In this document: piece by piece, positions 48,667-57,824 of the stretch
How positions within the stretch are numbered: the stretch's first letter is position 1
How the letters are laid out: every line of letters starts with the position of its first letter
Origin: Profundibacter sp033851955
GTDB lineage: Bacteria > Pseudomonadota > Alphaproteobacteria > Rhodobacterales > Rhodobacteraceae
NCBI GenBank assembly: GCA_033851955.1
Contig: JAWSVK010000006.1
Span: forward strand, 1 to 64,000
DNA length: 64,000 bases
Reading direction: 5' to 3'
Position numbers and translations under genes: made by a program
Notes under the pieces: generated by a model
Database searches by the model: none
What the model was told of the DNA's origin: nothing
Seen by the model: only the letters and a program-made list of their open reading frames with translations

Positions 48667-49962
48667 ATGGGTAGTGTTACCTCGTGGATCCTTGCTGAAT
48701 ATCAAGCCCCGTCCCTAGGGCATATCGTGCATATCGGCGCGGGCCTTTGTGATGACCTTGCCGATTATTTGGATGCTGGTGCAAAAACTGTGACCTTGGT
48801 TGAACCAGATCCAGCTACCGCAACAATGCTCCGCGAAAAGATAGGTACAAACCCGCAAGTAACGCTGATCGAAGCCGCCATAAGCAGCGGCGCACAAGGA
48901 CAACTTCTAAATCGATTTTCCTTTGCCGATTTGAACAGCCTGCGAAACCCAACCGGTTTGACCCTGCTCTTTCCTGCGCTCGAAGTTCAAAGTCAGGAAC
49001 CAGTGCGAGTTCAAAACCCTACCGAAACCATACAACACTTGGACCTGTCTGAAACTGACGACAATATGCTGGTCATTGAAGCCCCGGGCGAAGCAATGGA
49101 CATCTTGCAGGCATTAGAGAACGCGCAAGTATTGCGATTGTTCAAATATCTTCGGATCAACGAAGGCCGCAAGGCGCTCTATCAGGGCGCAACCCCGATT
49201 GATAAAATCCACATGTGGCTAGAACGGCGATTTTTCGTCAATAATATCATGTGGGATAAGAGCGATCCTGACTGTCCAACATTATCGCTGGCATATGACA
49301 GCGCTGGAGCAAGGCAGGCGCGTTTTGAGTCTGAATTGACCGAGGCAAGGTCCGCTTTGAAAATGGCAAACATGGCAGCCGCAGATACGAACCAGCAGCT
49401 GAATTCGTTTCAAATTGAGAGCGACCGAAACATCGCCCAACTCCAACAAGAATTAACGACCCTTAGGACCGACAGCGAGAGTAAAGCAAAGGCCAACGCG
49501 GCACAATCTACCGCCAAAATTGAAACATTGCAGCGGCACCTGACGAATTTGCAGATGGAGATTCAAAGCCTTACAAATGAAATCGAGTCGCACGTGGCTC
49601 AGGTTGCCACGCTCCAGCAGCAGATCACCACCGCCACCGCTGAGCGCGACAAGTCCCAACAAGAACAAGTTCCGTTGAACGCCAAAATTAAGGCTGCTGA
49701 GCATAATTTGGCGATGAGTCTGCGCATACAATCGCTGCGCGAGGCGGACCTCAAAGATTTGCAAAACCGTTACAAAGGTCTTTTGGGTGAAAAGGATGGG
49801 CAAAGCGAACTGCTTGAACGCTTGACCGCCAGCCTAAGCAATGCAGCGCTCTACCTCCAAGACATGGAAGGCGCGCCAACCGAAACTATTTCACCCTCGC
49901 CGAAAAAACGCAAAAAAAACGCCGCGCGTAAAACCAAAGCCGCGACCGCTTCTGATGAGTGA
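48667..49962 (+). CDS. Methyltransferase-like protein with long coiled coil
   Basis: The 431-aa protein has an N-terminal Rossmann-type segment resembling FkbM-like AdoMet methyltransferases: IVHIGAGLCDDLADYLDAGAKTVTLVEPDPATATML near residues 18-55. Residues about 215-400 are an uninterrupted glutamine-, glutamate- and alanine-rich coiled coil. The tail (PKKRKKNAARKTKAA) is very basic. The start is three bases after the stop of the large glycosyltransferase gene. Its C-terminal coiled coil may organise the glycan enzymes. Activity is not certain because the domain is short. Confidence 0.75.
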   Translation: MGSVTSWILAEYQAPSLGHIVHIGAGLCDDLADYLDAGAKTVTLVEPDPATATMLREKIGTNPQVTLIEAAISSGAQGQLLNRFSFADLNSLRNPTGLTLLFPALEVQSQEPVRVQNPTETIQHLDLSETDDNMLVIEAPGEAMDILQALENAQVLRLFKYLRINEGRKALYQGATPIDKIHMWLERRFFVNNIMWDKSDPDCPTLSLAYDSAGARQARFESELTEARSALKMANMAAADTNQQLNSFQIESDRNIAQLQQELTTLRTDSESKAKANAAQSTAKIETLQRHLTNLQMEIQSLTNEIESHVAQVATLQQQITTATAERDKSQQEQVPLNAKIKAAEHNLAMSLRIQSLREADLKDLQNRYKGLLGEKDGQSELLERLTASLSNAALYLQDMEGAPTETISPSPKKRKKNAARKTKAATASDE

Positions 49963-50899
49963 CACATCTGCCTGGAAAAGTTTTCGCAAAGAGATCCAGC
50001 AAGCGCAGGCATTGCTGCAAGAACAGCAGGACGCTCAAGCCACAGCCGAATCCCCTAGCGATGTGTTGGCCAGCGCACTGCCAAACCTACTGGAGCAATG
50101 TCGTGAGGTCGTCAGAACGTCAAAGGCCAACACCCTGCGCCCAATGCGCAGCATCCATCACTTTGCCTGCAGCGGTGGCACTTTGATCTCTCGCTGTTTG
50201 GCGGCGATGCCAAACACCCAATTATTAAGCGAAGTCGATCCACTTAGCACAGTCGGCCAACGCGAAACATTCGTCCCAACCAGCCTCATTAGATTGGCTC
50301 AGCATGGATCTCGTCCTCCGTCACAAGACGTGTTGGTCGACATCTTTTTGGCAGGGCTAGATGTCCTTTCAAATGACGCCCGGCAAAACGGATTTGACAT
50401 GGTCCTGCGAGACCACGCCCACAGTCAATTTTGTCTTGGAGGCGCCGTTCTTGAGCGACCAACATTAGGTGAAATGCTTGACCCGCATTATGCTTTGCGA
50501 TCCGTCGTGAGCATTCGGCATCCGCTGGATTCATTCCTAAGCATGAAAAAACTGGACTGGATCCGCTTCACGCCTAGAACATTAGAAGAATATGCGCGTC
50601 GGTATGACGCCTTTTTGGACCGCTATGCTGGGATTGATATTGTCCGATACGAGGAATTCGTTGAAAACCCCGAAGCCCAAATTCAACGTATTTGTTCGAT
50701 TTTAGGACTGCAGTACAACGCAGATTTTCTCCACGTCTTCGCAGCTTTGCGCCTTTCAGGTGACAGCGGGCGTGGCGGCGGTGAAATTGCAGCACGAAAA
50801 CGCCGTAATGTCACACCAGATATGCTAAAAGAAATCGATCAAAGCCCAGCATTTAAAGAGCTCTGCAACAAGTTGGGTTACGATATTTCTCTCGAATAA
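49955..50899 (+). CDS. Sulfotransferase-family protein
   Basis: The 314-aa protein is preceded by an eight-base overlap with the coiled-coil methyltransferase gene. It has the PAPS 5'-phosphosulfate loop variant IHHFACSGGTLISRCLAAMPN near residue 75 and the 3'-phosphate motif VVSIRHPLDSFLSM. It is expected to transfer sulfate from PAPS to a sugar hydroxyl. This is the first of six sulfotransferase-like genes in the locus. Confidence 0.85.
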   Translation: MSDTSAWKSFRKEIQQAQALLQEQQDAQATAESPSDVLASALPNLLEQCREVVRTSKANTLRPMRSIHHFACSGGTLISRCLAAMPNTQLLSEVDPLSTVGQRETFVPTSLIRLAQHGSRPPSQDVLVDIFLAGLDVLSNDARQNGFDMVLRDHAHSQFCLGGAVLERPTLGEMLDPHYALRSVVSIRHPLDSFLSMKKLDWIRFTPRTLEEYARRYDAFLDRYAGIDIVRYEEFVENPEAQIQRICSILGLQYNADFLHVFAALRLSGDSGRGGGEIAARKRRNVTPDMLKEIDQSPAFKELCNKLGYDISLE

Positions 50900-51015
50900 T
50901 TGAAATCGGCACCCATCCGCACTTTCGGTCTGTTTTTCAGGGCATTACTTGCACACAGATGCATTTTCCGACAAAAGGGAGGTGAACGCGAACAACCTTA
51001 TCAAGTGGATAAATA

Positions 51016-52137
51016 ATGAGCAAAACAGCCCTTATTACTGGTGTTACAGGCCAAGACGGCTCCTATCTTGCTGAGCTATTGCTGGAGAAAGGCTATGAGG
51101 TTCACGGCATCAAACGCCGCGCTTCCTTGTTTAATACCCAGCGCATTGATCATATTTACGAAGATCCGCACAGCAACCACAGCAATTTCAAATTGCATTA
51201 CGGTGATCTCAGCGACTCCTCGAACCTGACGCGCATTCTGCAAGAAGTTCAACCAGATGAGGTTTACAATCTCGGTGCGCAATCCCACGTGGCGGTTAGC
51301 TTTGAAGCGCCTGAATATACCGCCGATGTTGACGGCATGGGCACGTTGCGTTTGCTAGAAGCCATCCGCCTTTTGAAATTGAACGAAAAAACCCGCTTTT
51401 ATCAGGCGTCGACATCTGAACTATTTGGCCAGGTCCAAGAGACCCCGCAAAGTGAAACCACACCGTTTTACCCACGTTCGCCCTATGCGGTGGCCAAGAT
51501 GTATTCCTACTGGATCACGGTCAATTACCGCGAGGCTTATAACATGTATGCCTGCAACGGCATTTTGTTCAATCACGAAAGCCCGCGCCGTGGTGAAACC
51601 TTTGTGACCCGCAAAATCACTCGCGGCGTGGCCAATATCGCCCAAGGGCTAGAAGACTGCCTATACATGGGCAACATTGACGCCCTGCGCGATTGGGGCC
51701 ACGCCAAAGACTATGTGCGCATGCAATGGCTGATGCTGCAACAAGACGTCGCCGATGATTTTGTCATTGCCACGGGTGTGCAATATTCCGTGCGGGAATT
51801 TATCACTTGGTCCGCAAACGAATTGGGCATCAGCCTACGGTTTGAAGGGCAAGGTATTGACGAGGTCGCCATAGTCGACTCAGTAACAGGCGATAAAGCA
51901 CCAGCCCTAAAGTCCGGCGACATATTGATGCGGATTGATCCGCGTTATTTTCGCCCGACCGAGGTCGAAACCCTGCTTGGTGACCCAAGCAAAGCTAAAA
52001 AAGAATTGGGCTGGGTGCCGGAGATCACAGCGCAAGAGATGTGCGCTGAAATGGTTGAAGCGGATCTGAAAACCGCGCGCCGCCATGCCCTGTTGAAAGA
52101 GCATGGGTTAGAGCTGCCGGTGTCATTGGAGACTTGA
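51016..52137 (+). CDS. gmd: GDP-mannose 4,6-dehydratase
   Basis: The 373-aa short-chain dehydrogenase/reductase converts GDP-mannose to GDP-4-keto-6-deoxymannose, the first step to GDP-fucose. It shows ALITGVTGQDGSYLAELLL, LHYGDLSDSSNLTRI, the ASTSELFG threonine-serine region, and YAVAKMYSYW (YxxxK). NHESPRRGETFVTRK is diagnostic of Gmd. The start is fixed by a stop two codons upstream; a GGAGGTGA sits 30 bases upstream, too far to serve it directly. Confidence 0.98.
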   Translation: MSKTALITGVTGQDGSYLAELLLEKGYEVHGIKRRASLFNTQRIDHIYEDPHSNHSNFKLHYGDLSDSSNLTRILQEVQPDEVYNLGAQSHVAVSFEAPEYTADVDGMGTLRLLEAIRLLKLNEKTRFYQASTSELFGQVQETPQSETTPFYPRSPYAVAKMYSYWITVNYREAYNMYACNGILFNHESPRRGETFVTRKITRGVANIAQGLEDCLYMGNIDALRDWGHAKDYVRMQWLMLQQDVADDFVIATGVQYSVREFITWSANELGISLRFEGQGIDEVAIVDSVTGDKAPALKSGDILMRIDPRYFRPTEVETLLGDPSKAKKELGWVPEITAQEMCAEMVEADLKTARRHALLKEHGLELPVSLET

Positions 52138-52138
52138 G

Positions 52139-52816
52139 ATGTTTATTGTAAACAATGGGGCGCCAAAAAGCGGTTCAACCTGGGTGCAGAAAATAATCAG
52201 GCATGGCATTTCGCCAAGTTATCCAAAAAAGAAATGGCGCAATCATTGGAATACCGCATCCATCGCCAAAGAAGAGCTGGAAGCGTATTTCCTGTCGGAT
52301 GAATGGCGCAGCGCCCCGACCTTGATCAAAATGCACTTTGCGAATTCGCCGGATTTTGCATTTTTGGACAATAAGGACGCTCGCGTGATTGTGTCTTATC
52401 GAAACCTACCGGACTCGGTGATTTCATTCTTCTATCACCAAATACGGATGGAAAAGACCACCCCTGATCAAAAAGATAAATGGTTGCGCACCCGTGGTAT
52501 AAGATTTGCAGAAGACCTGCAGGAATACCGAAAATCATGGGCACAAAAAGATTACGTATTGCTGTTAAAATACGAAGACATGGTTTTGGATGCTCCTACT
52601 CATATCAAAAAAATTCTACAGTTTCTTGATCAGCCTTGTGATGACGCAATCTGCGAAATGCTAACTGAAAAAACTCAAGTGAAAATGAAAAAAGGCGACC
52701 CGCTTCCTGTCAAGAAACACGTCCGAACCGCTGGACGCAGCATCGCCCGTGAAGAAATACCCAAAGACGTTTTCACTACTCTTACTGAAATGGAAAAAAC
52801 GCTCGAGGGCTTGTAA
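52139..52816 (+). CDS. Sulfotransferase-domain protein
   Basis: This 225-aa protein carries both PAPS-binding elements: GAPKSGSTWVQKII near residue 7 (5'-loop) and VIVSYRNLPDSVISFFYH near residue 83 (3'-motif). It ends in a lysine-rich stretch. The length is typical of small sulfotransferases. It begins one base after the gmd stop. The acceptor is presumably fucose or another sugar of the locus glycan. Confidence 0.88.
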   Translation: MFIVNNGAPKSGSTWVQKIIRHGISPSYPKKKWRNHWNTASIAKEELEAYFLSDEWRSAPTLIKMHFANSPDFAFLDNKDARVIVSYRNLPDSVISFFYHQIRMEKTTPDQKDKWLRTRGIRFAEDLQEYRKSWAQKDYVLLLKYEDMVLDAPTHIKKILQFLDQPCDDAICEMLTEKTQVKMKKGDPLPVKKHVRTAGRSIAREEIPKDVFTTLTEMEKTLEGL

Positions 52817-52866
52817 AAAAACATGTGCCTGAACTGGAACAAATATACTATGGAGCCGGTAACAAA

Positions 52867-53613
52867 ATGACGAGCAAAACGCCGCCATTGGTGCCCGTCG
52901 TTTACACGATGGGCAAAGTCGCCTCTTCATCTACCTCAAAGGCAATTCTGGCTGCTGGTTTAAATTGCTTTGATATTCACAATATGAACCATGAAAAAAT
53001 ACTGGGTACAGCGCAAAGCTGGATCAAAAAAGGAAAGTTCCCACCCCCCAATATTTGCGTTTCCATGGCCCATCGCGATCGCTTGTTGATCAAAAAAAAT
53101 AGATGCCTCTACATCAGTTTGGTCCGCGACCCGATCGCCCGAAACCTAAGTGCGTTTTTTCAAAACCTGCATCAAATGGATGATGAGGTCAAAAACGAAA
53201 CAGACCCAGATCGGTTGGCTGCGGTTTTCATCGAAACCTATCAGCATGATCTGCCGCTACAATGGTTCGACCGCGAATACAAAACCGAGCTGGGCATTGA
53301 TGTCTATTCCTGGCCATTTGACCGCGGAAAAAAATACACTCAAAACGAATCCGCCAACACCACTCTATTTCGTATCGATTGCGCTGACGCTGTCAAAAGT
53401 CAGGTTCTGAGCAATGCCTTAGGACGCCAGATCACCGTGGGTCGTCTGAACGTCGGATCAAACAAGGGTTACAGCACCATGTATGAGAAAATCAAAAACC
53501 TGGTGTCCTTTCCAACCGGCTTTTTGGATCAGATGTATGATTCAAAATTCGTGCGCCACTTTTGGCTGCCAAATGAGATTGAGGATATGAAAAACAACTG
53601 GATCAGCAAATGA
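52867..53613 (+). CDS. NKWYS-type sulfotransferase-like protein, copy 1
   Basis: The 248-aa protein has the P-loop-like opening VPVVYTMGKVASSSTSKAI and the RDPIARNLSAFFQNLH motif of the putative capsular polysaccharide synthesis (NKWYS) branch of sulfotransferases. I start it at the ATG at 52867 in line with its paralog; the GTG at 52825 is an alternative. It is followed 109 bp later by a second copy with about 60 percent identity by eye. Confidence 0.82.
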   Translation: MTSKTPPLVPVVYTMGKVASSSTSKAILAAGLNCFDIHNMNHEKILGTAQSWIKKGKFPPPNICVSMAHRDRLLIKKNRCLYISLVRDPIARNLSAFFQNLHQMDDEVKNETDPDRLAAVFIETYQHDLPLQWFDREYKTELGIDVYSWPFDRGKKYTQNESANTTLFRIDCADAVKSQVLSNALGRQITVGRLNVGSNKGYSTMYEKIKNLVSFPTGFLDQMYDSKFVRHFWLPNEIEDMKNNWISK

Positions 53614-53722
53614 GGAAAGACTACAAATCATAAGGGTAGAGACGCCCTGTTTTGCCTAGATAGAAAACCAACCAGACCCGCCTGTGAGATTACCACAAAC
53701 ACATTTTGAGAGCGAGCGCGCC

Positions 53723-54472
53723 ATGACAACACCGCAAAAACATCCTTTGGTTCCTGTTGTCTATACGATGGGCAAAGTCGCGTCCTCGTCGACTTCTATT
53801 GCGATTCTTGCGGCAGGATTGCCGTGCCATGACATCCACACCTTAAATCGCAAAAAAGTGCTGGAAATGGCCAAGGATTGGTTGGATCGCGGGCAATACC
53901 CTCCGCCCCATATTTGCCTGTCGATGGCGCACAGAGACCGGCTGCTGGTGAAGCGGAAAAAGTGTCTCTATATCAGCTTGGTCCGCGATCCTATCGCCCG
54001 AAACCTAAGCGCGTTTTTCCAAAATCTGCACCACATGCCAGATGAGATAAAAAACGAAACCGACCCCAATAAGATGTTTGAGCATTTCTCAAACAACTAT
54101 GGCCATAGCCTGCCGCTAACTTGGTTCGATCGAGAGTTTAAGGCCGAGTTGGGCATCGACGTTTTCGCACGTCCTTTCGATAAGGAAAGTAAATTCGTTC
54201 ACAGAAAAGCCGCCAACACCATCCTGTTCCGCGTTGATTGCCCCGACGACGTAAAAAGCCGCGTGTTGTCCAAAGCTCTCGGCTGCGAGATCAATGTGGG
54301 GCGCCTAAATGATGGGGCGAACAAAGACTATAACACGATGTACAACGAGATGAAAAAACTGGTGACCTTCCCGACCAAGTTTCTGAATCGCATGTATCAG
54401 TCAAAGTTCGTCCAACATTTCTGGACCCCAGACGAGATCGAAAAAATGAAAAGCAATTGGATTACCAAGTGA
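53723..54472 (+). CDS. NKWYS-type sulfotransferase-like protein, copy 2
   Basis: The 249-aa protein is a tandem paralog of the upstream gene: VPVVYTMGKVASSSTSIAILAAGL and LYISLVRDPIARNLSAFFQNLHHMPDE are nearly the same, with differences spread over the acceptor-binding central region. The two copies probably sulfate different positions or sugars of the same glycan. The next gene starts 12 bases after its stop. Confidence 0.83.
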   Translation: MTTPQKHPLVPVVYTMGKVASSSTSIAILAAGLPCHDIHTLNRKKVLEMAKDWLDRGQYPPPHICLSMAHRDRLLVKRKKCLYISLVRDPIARNLSAFFQNLHHMPDEIKNETDPNKMFEHFSNNYGHSLPLTWFDREFKAELGIDVFARPFDKESKFVHRKAANTILFRVDCPDDVKSRVLSKALGCEINVGRLNDGANKDYNTMYNEMKKLVTFPTKFLNRMYQSKFVQHFWTPDEIEKMKSNWITK

Positions 54473-54483
54473 GGACGTTACCC

Positions 54484-55197
54484 ATGGCCCCTGAAATTGT
54501 AATCACTGGGTTTCCTAAATGTGGAACCACCGCGTTGATGAGAGCATTTGATGCAGACCCTGAGCTTCAAATTTTGAAAAAACCAACGGGTGAAGTCGAG
54601 CTCACTTGGCCTCTTATCCAAACCATCAAAATCCCCCCCCACGACGGCAAGATCTTGGCGCATAAATTCACGGCCTATATTTTCAATCAGACCGCTTTGG
54701 AATACCTTGCCCAAATTAGCCCTAACAGCGCGATCGTGTTGTGTATTCGTGACCCTAAAAAGTCCTTGGTTTCATGGCACCGGATGCATCAAACAATCGC
54801 AAAAACCGGCCGGAACAAAGAGCATTTGGCCTACCGGGAGCGTGATTTTTACGCCAATTGCTCTGTTTCAGATTACTTCGAACGCTATGCCAGACGGCGG
54901 CTAAGGTACGACAAACACCTTAGATCATTGCTCTCGATCGTTCCCAAAGAACGTATTGTCGTTGTGTCCCAAGAACGGATGGCTCAGGATATGGATGCAG
55001 TTTCAGGCATGATAAAATCAGTAGCAAAGGGCGAAACAGTCACTGTAGCGCCATCAAACGCCAACAAAGACAACTACAAAGGCTATGCCGACAAGTCAGA
55101 AATGGTTTTGGATGCAAAGATTGAGCGCACGCTAAATAGGGTTCAAAAACGGCTCCACAATGTGATCGCAAAAAGCGGCGTGCACACCTGCATCTAA
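54484..55197 (+). CDS. Sulfotransferase-family protein
   Basis: The 237-aa protein has a 5'-loop IVITGFPKCGTTALMRAF near residue 5, matching the canonical FPKxGTT pattern best of all copies here, and the 3'-motif IVLCIRDPKKSLVSWHRM. The start at 54484 has GAGG at nine bases. It is the third of a tandem run of sulfotransferase genes before fcl. Confidence 0.88.
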   Translation: MAPEIVITGFPKCGTTALMRAFDADPELQILKKPTGEVELTWPLIQTIKIPPHDGKILAHKFTAYIFNQTALEYLAQISPNSAIVLCIRDPKKSLVSWHRMHQTIAKTGRNKEHLAYRERDFYANCSVSDYFERYARRRLRYDKHLRSLLSIVPKERIVVVSQERMAQDMDAVSGMIKSVAKGETVTVAPSNANKDNYKGYADKSEMVLDAKIERTLNRVQKRLHNVIAKSGVHTCI

Positions 55198-55223
55198 TCG
55201 CCAATATTCTAAAGGGAACGGGT

Positions 55224-56186
55224 ATGAAAGTTTACATCGCTGGACACCGCGGCATGGTCGGTGGCGCAATTTTGCGTCAACTAAGCGCCCGCGACAATGT
55301 AGAAATTGTCACCCGCACCAGTGCGCAGCTTGACTTGCGAAATCAAAATGCGGTGCAAGATTTCATGCAGACTGAACGCCCTGACGCCGTGATTCTGGCA
55401 GCTGCAAAAGTCGGCGGTATCATTGCCAACAACACCTATCCTGCCGACTTCATTTATGAAAACCTGATGATCCAAAGCAACGTGATCCATCAGGCTCATC
55501 AGGCTGGCGTTCAAAACCTTCTGCAGCTTGGCAGCTCCTGTATTTACCCGCGTATGGCTGACCAACCGATGAGCGAAAGCGCATTGTTAACTGGCACGCT
55601 TGAACCCACAAACGAGCCCTACGCCATCGCCAAAATTGCCGGTATCAAACTGTGCGAAAGCTATAATCGCCAATACGGCACGGATTACCGCAGCGTGATG
55701 CCAACCAATCTCTATGGGCCTGGCGATAATTTTCACCCTGAAAATTCCCACGTTTTACCTGCCCTGATCCGGCGTTTTCATGAGGCCTGTCAGAACAACA
55801 CAGATGAGGTGATGATCTGGGGCTCTGGCAAACCAATGCGCGAATTCCTTTATGTCGATGACATGGCCGCCGCGTCCTTGTTCGTAATGGATTTGGACCA
55901 AACCACTTACCAGCGTGAAACCGAACCGATGCTAAGTCACATCAACGTTGGCTCTGGCACAGATGTCACCATACGCCAATTGGCCGAAACCGTCGCTCAA
56001 GTGACAGGCTATCAAGGTCAGTTATCTTTTGATGCGAGCAAACCCGATGGTGCGCCACGCAAACTGATGGATGTAAGTCGTTTGGCACGTTTAGGATGGC
56101 AATCATCCGTGACCCTGAAAGACGGAATCGAAAAAACCTATGCATGGTTTTTAACCCAACAGGAACAAGATCTGCGAAGCAAATAG
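55224..56186 (+). CDS. fcl: GDP-L-fucose synthase
   Basis: The 320-aa epimerase-reductase converts GDP-4-keto-6-deoxymannose to GDP-L-fucose. It has YIAGHRGMVGGAILRQL (nucleotide loop), VGGIIANNTYPADFIYENL, GSSCIYPRMADQP, and YAIAKIAGIKLCESYNRQYG (YxxxK). NLYGPGDNFHPENSHVLPALIRRFHEA is typical of WcaG/Fcl. It completes a three-gene fucose module with gmd and manC. Confidence 0.98.
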   Translation: MKVYIAGHRGMVGGAILRQLSARDNVEIVTRTSAQLDLRNQNAVQDFMQTERPDAVILAAAKVGGIIANNTYPADFIYENLMIQSNVIHQAHQAGVQNLLQLGSSCIYPRMADQPMSESALLTGTLEPTNEPYAIAKIAGIKLCESYNRQYGTDYRSVMPTNLYGPGDNFHPENSHVLPALIRRFHEACQNNTDEVMIWGSGKPMREFLYVDDMAAASLFVMDLDQTTYQRETEPMLSHINVGSGTDVTIRQLAETVAQVTGYQGQLSFDASKPDGAPRKLMDVSRLARLGWQSSVTLKDGIEKTYAWFLTQQEQDLRSK

Positions 56187-56261
56187 TTGCATATAATGCT
56201 AGGGCGAGCACCCTTTTTGCGAGTATAATACGTAAACACAGTTCTAAAAAGGCGACCTTAA

Positions 56262-57683
56262 ATGATTACACCGGTATTATTATGTGGAGGGGCAGGCACG
56301 CGCCTGTGGCCATTGTCTCGCAAAAGCTATCCCAAACAGTTTTCCTCGCTTATTGGCGACACCACGCTTTTTCAAGCCTCAGCTCAGCGCCTGTCGGGCG
56401 ACGGATTTGCCGCGCCAATGGTTCTGACCAATTCTGACTTTCGCTTTATTGTCACCGAACAGCTGTCTGAAATCGGCGTCGATCCGGGTTCAATCCTGAT
56501 CGAGCCTGCTGGCAAAAACACAGCACCCGCCGTGCTGGCCGCCGCGCTTTACCTTGAGCAGAGCGATCCAGACGGCCTGATGTTGATCGCACCCGCCGAC
56601 CATGTAGTGCCCGAAGCCGCCGCCTTTCGGGCAGCCGTCCAGGCAGGTGTGCCAGCTGCCGAAAGCGGCCAGTTGGTGACCTTTGGCATCAAACCCACCC
56701 ATCCGGAAACCGGATATGGATACCTTGAGTTGGCGACCGATCCTGGTGATTTCGCGGCACGCGCATTGCCGCTCACTTGTTTTGTTGAAAAACCAAATGC
56801 GTCGCGTGCTCAGGAAATGCTCGACGCGGGCACCTTCCTTTGGAACGCAGGCATTTTTCTATTCTCGGTCAAAACCATCCTCGCCGCGTTTCGCAGCCAC
56901 GCCCCTAATCTGATGGAACCTGTTGAGGCGGCAATCAAGCAAGCCAAACCAGACCTTGGTTTTTTGCGTATTGCGCCTGAACCGTGGTCAAAAGTCGAAG
57001 ACATCTCGATTGATTATGCCGTCATGGAACGCGCCGAAAACCTGTCGGTTATTCCATTTTCCGACGGCTGGTCTGATCTGGGCGGCTGGGACGCTGTTCT
57101 GCGCGAAACCGATCGTGACGACCGCGGCGTGGCTCTTTCTGGCCCCGCAACAGCGATCGAATGTGACAACACGTTGCTGCGCAGCGAAGATGACACATTG
57201 GAAATCGTCGGCATTGGCCTAAAGGACATCATCGCCATTGCGATGCCCGATGCTGTTCTGATAGCTGATGCAAACCGCGCCCAAGATGTGAAACTCGCAG
57301 TCGCAGCACTTAAACAAAAAGACTCAAAACAAGCGGAGTCTTTCCCCAAAGATCACCGACCTTGGGGCTGGTTTGAAAGCCTCGTCATAGGTGATCGATT
57401 TCAGGTGAAACGCATTGTTGTACACCCCGGTGCCGCCCTGTCGTTACAGAGCCACCACCACCGGTCTGAGCATTGGATCGTGGTCGAGGGCACTGCCAGC
57501 GTAACCATCGATGACGAGGTCAAACTGGTAAGTGAAAACCAATCTGTCTATATTCCGTTGGGGGCCACGCACCGCATGGAAAACCCCGGCAAAGTTCCGA
57601 TGGTGCTGATCGAAGTACAAACTGGCAGCTATCTGGGCGAGGATGATATCATCCGCTATGAAGATGTTTATGCGCGGGATTAG
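56262..57683 (+). CDS. manC: Mannose-1-phosphate guanylyltransferase / mannose-6-phosphate isomerase
   Basis: The 473-aa bifunctional protein makes GDP-mannose from mannose-6-phosphate. The N-terminal GT-A-like domain begins PVLLCGGAGTRLWPLSRKSYPKQF and includes FVEKPNASRAQEML and FLWNAGIFLFS. The C-terminal type II isomerase cupin reads HPGAALSLQSHHHRSEHWIVVEGTA. Both halves look intact. It supplies the precursor of gmd and fcl. Confidence 0.97.
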   Translation: MITPVLLCGGAGTRLWPLSRKSYPKQFSSLIGDTTLFQASAQRLSGDGFAAPMVLTNSDFRFIVTEQLSEIGVDPGSILIEPAGKNTAPAVLAAALYLEQSDPDGLMLIAPADHVVPEAAAFRAAVQAGVPAAESGQLVTFGIKPTHPETGYGYLELATDPGDFAARALPLTCFVEKPNASRAQEMLDAGTFLWNAGIFLFSVKTILAAFRSHAPNLMEPVEAAIKQAKPDLGFLRIAPEPWSKVEDISIDYAVMERAENLSVIPFSDGWSDLGGWDAVLRETDRDDRGVALSGPATAIECDNTLLRSEDDTLEIVGIGLKDIIAIAMPDAVLIADANRAQDVKLAVAALKQKDSKQAESFPKDHRPWGWFESLVIGDRFQVKRIVVHPGAALSLQSHHHRSEHWIVVEGTASVTIDDEVKLVSENQSVYIPLGATHRMENPGKVPMVLIEVQTGSYLGEDDIIRYEDVYARD

Positions 57684-57719
57684 CCCCTGCATAAACATGC
57701 CACAACGGTAGGGTTTTTG

Positions 57720-57824
57720 ATGGCCACGAATGGGAATATATCGCTCGCCTTGGTTGGCCTCGGCAAGATCACGAACTTTTCCGTTGAAACAGACGTCCCG
57801 TTCTTAGGGAGGCCGCAGGCATGA
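57720..57824 (+). pseudogene. Remnant of a Gfo/Idh/MocA-type dehydrogenase (34 codons)
   Basis: This short frame starts behind GGTAGGG and reads ISLALVGLGKITNFS, the typical N-terminus of Gfo/Idh/MocA and D-galactose 1-dehydrogenase proteins. It stops after 34 codons in TGA overlapping the ATG of the next gene (ATGA). Sugar dehydrogenases of this type often precede an SMP-30 lactonase, which is exactly what follows. I infer a deletion that removed most of the dehydrogenase but kept the coupling site. It could instead be a small leader peptide. Confidence 0.45.
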
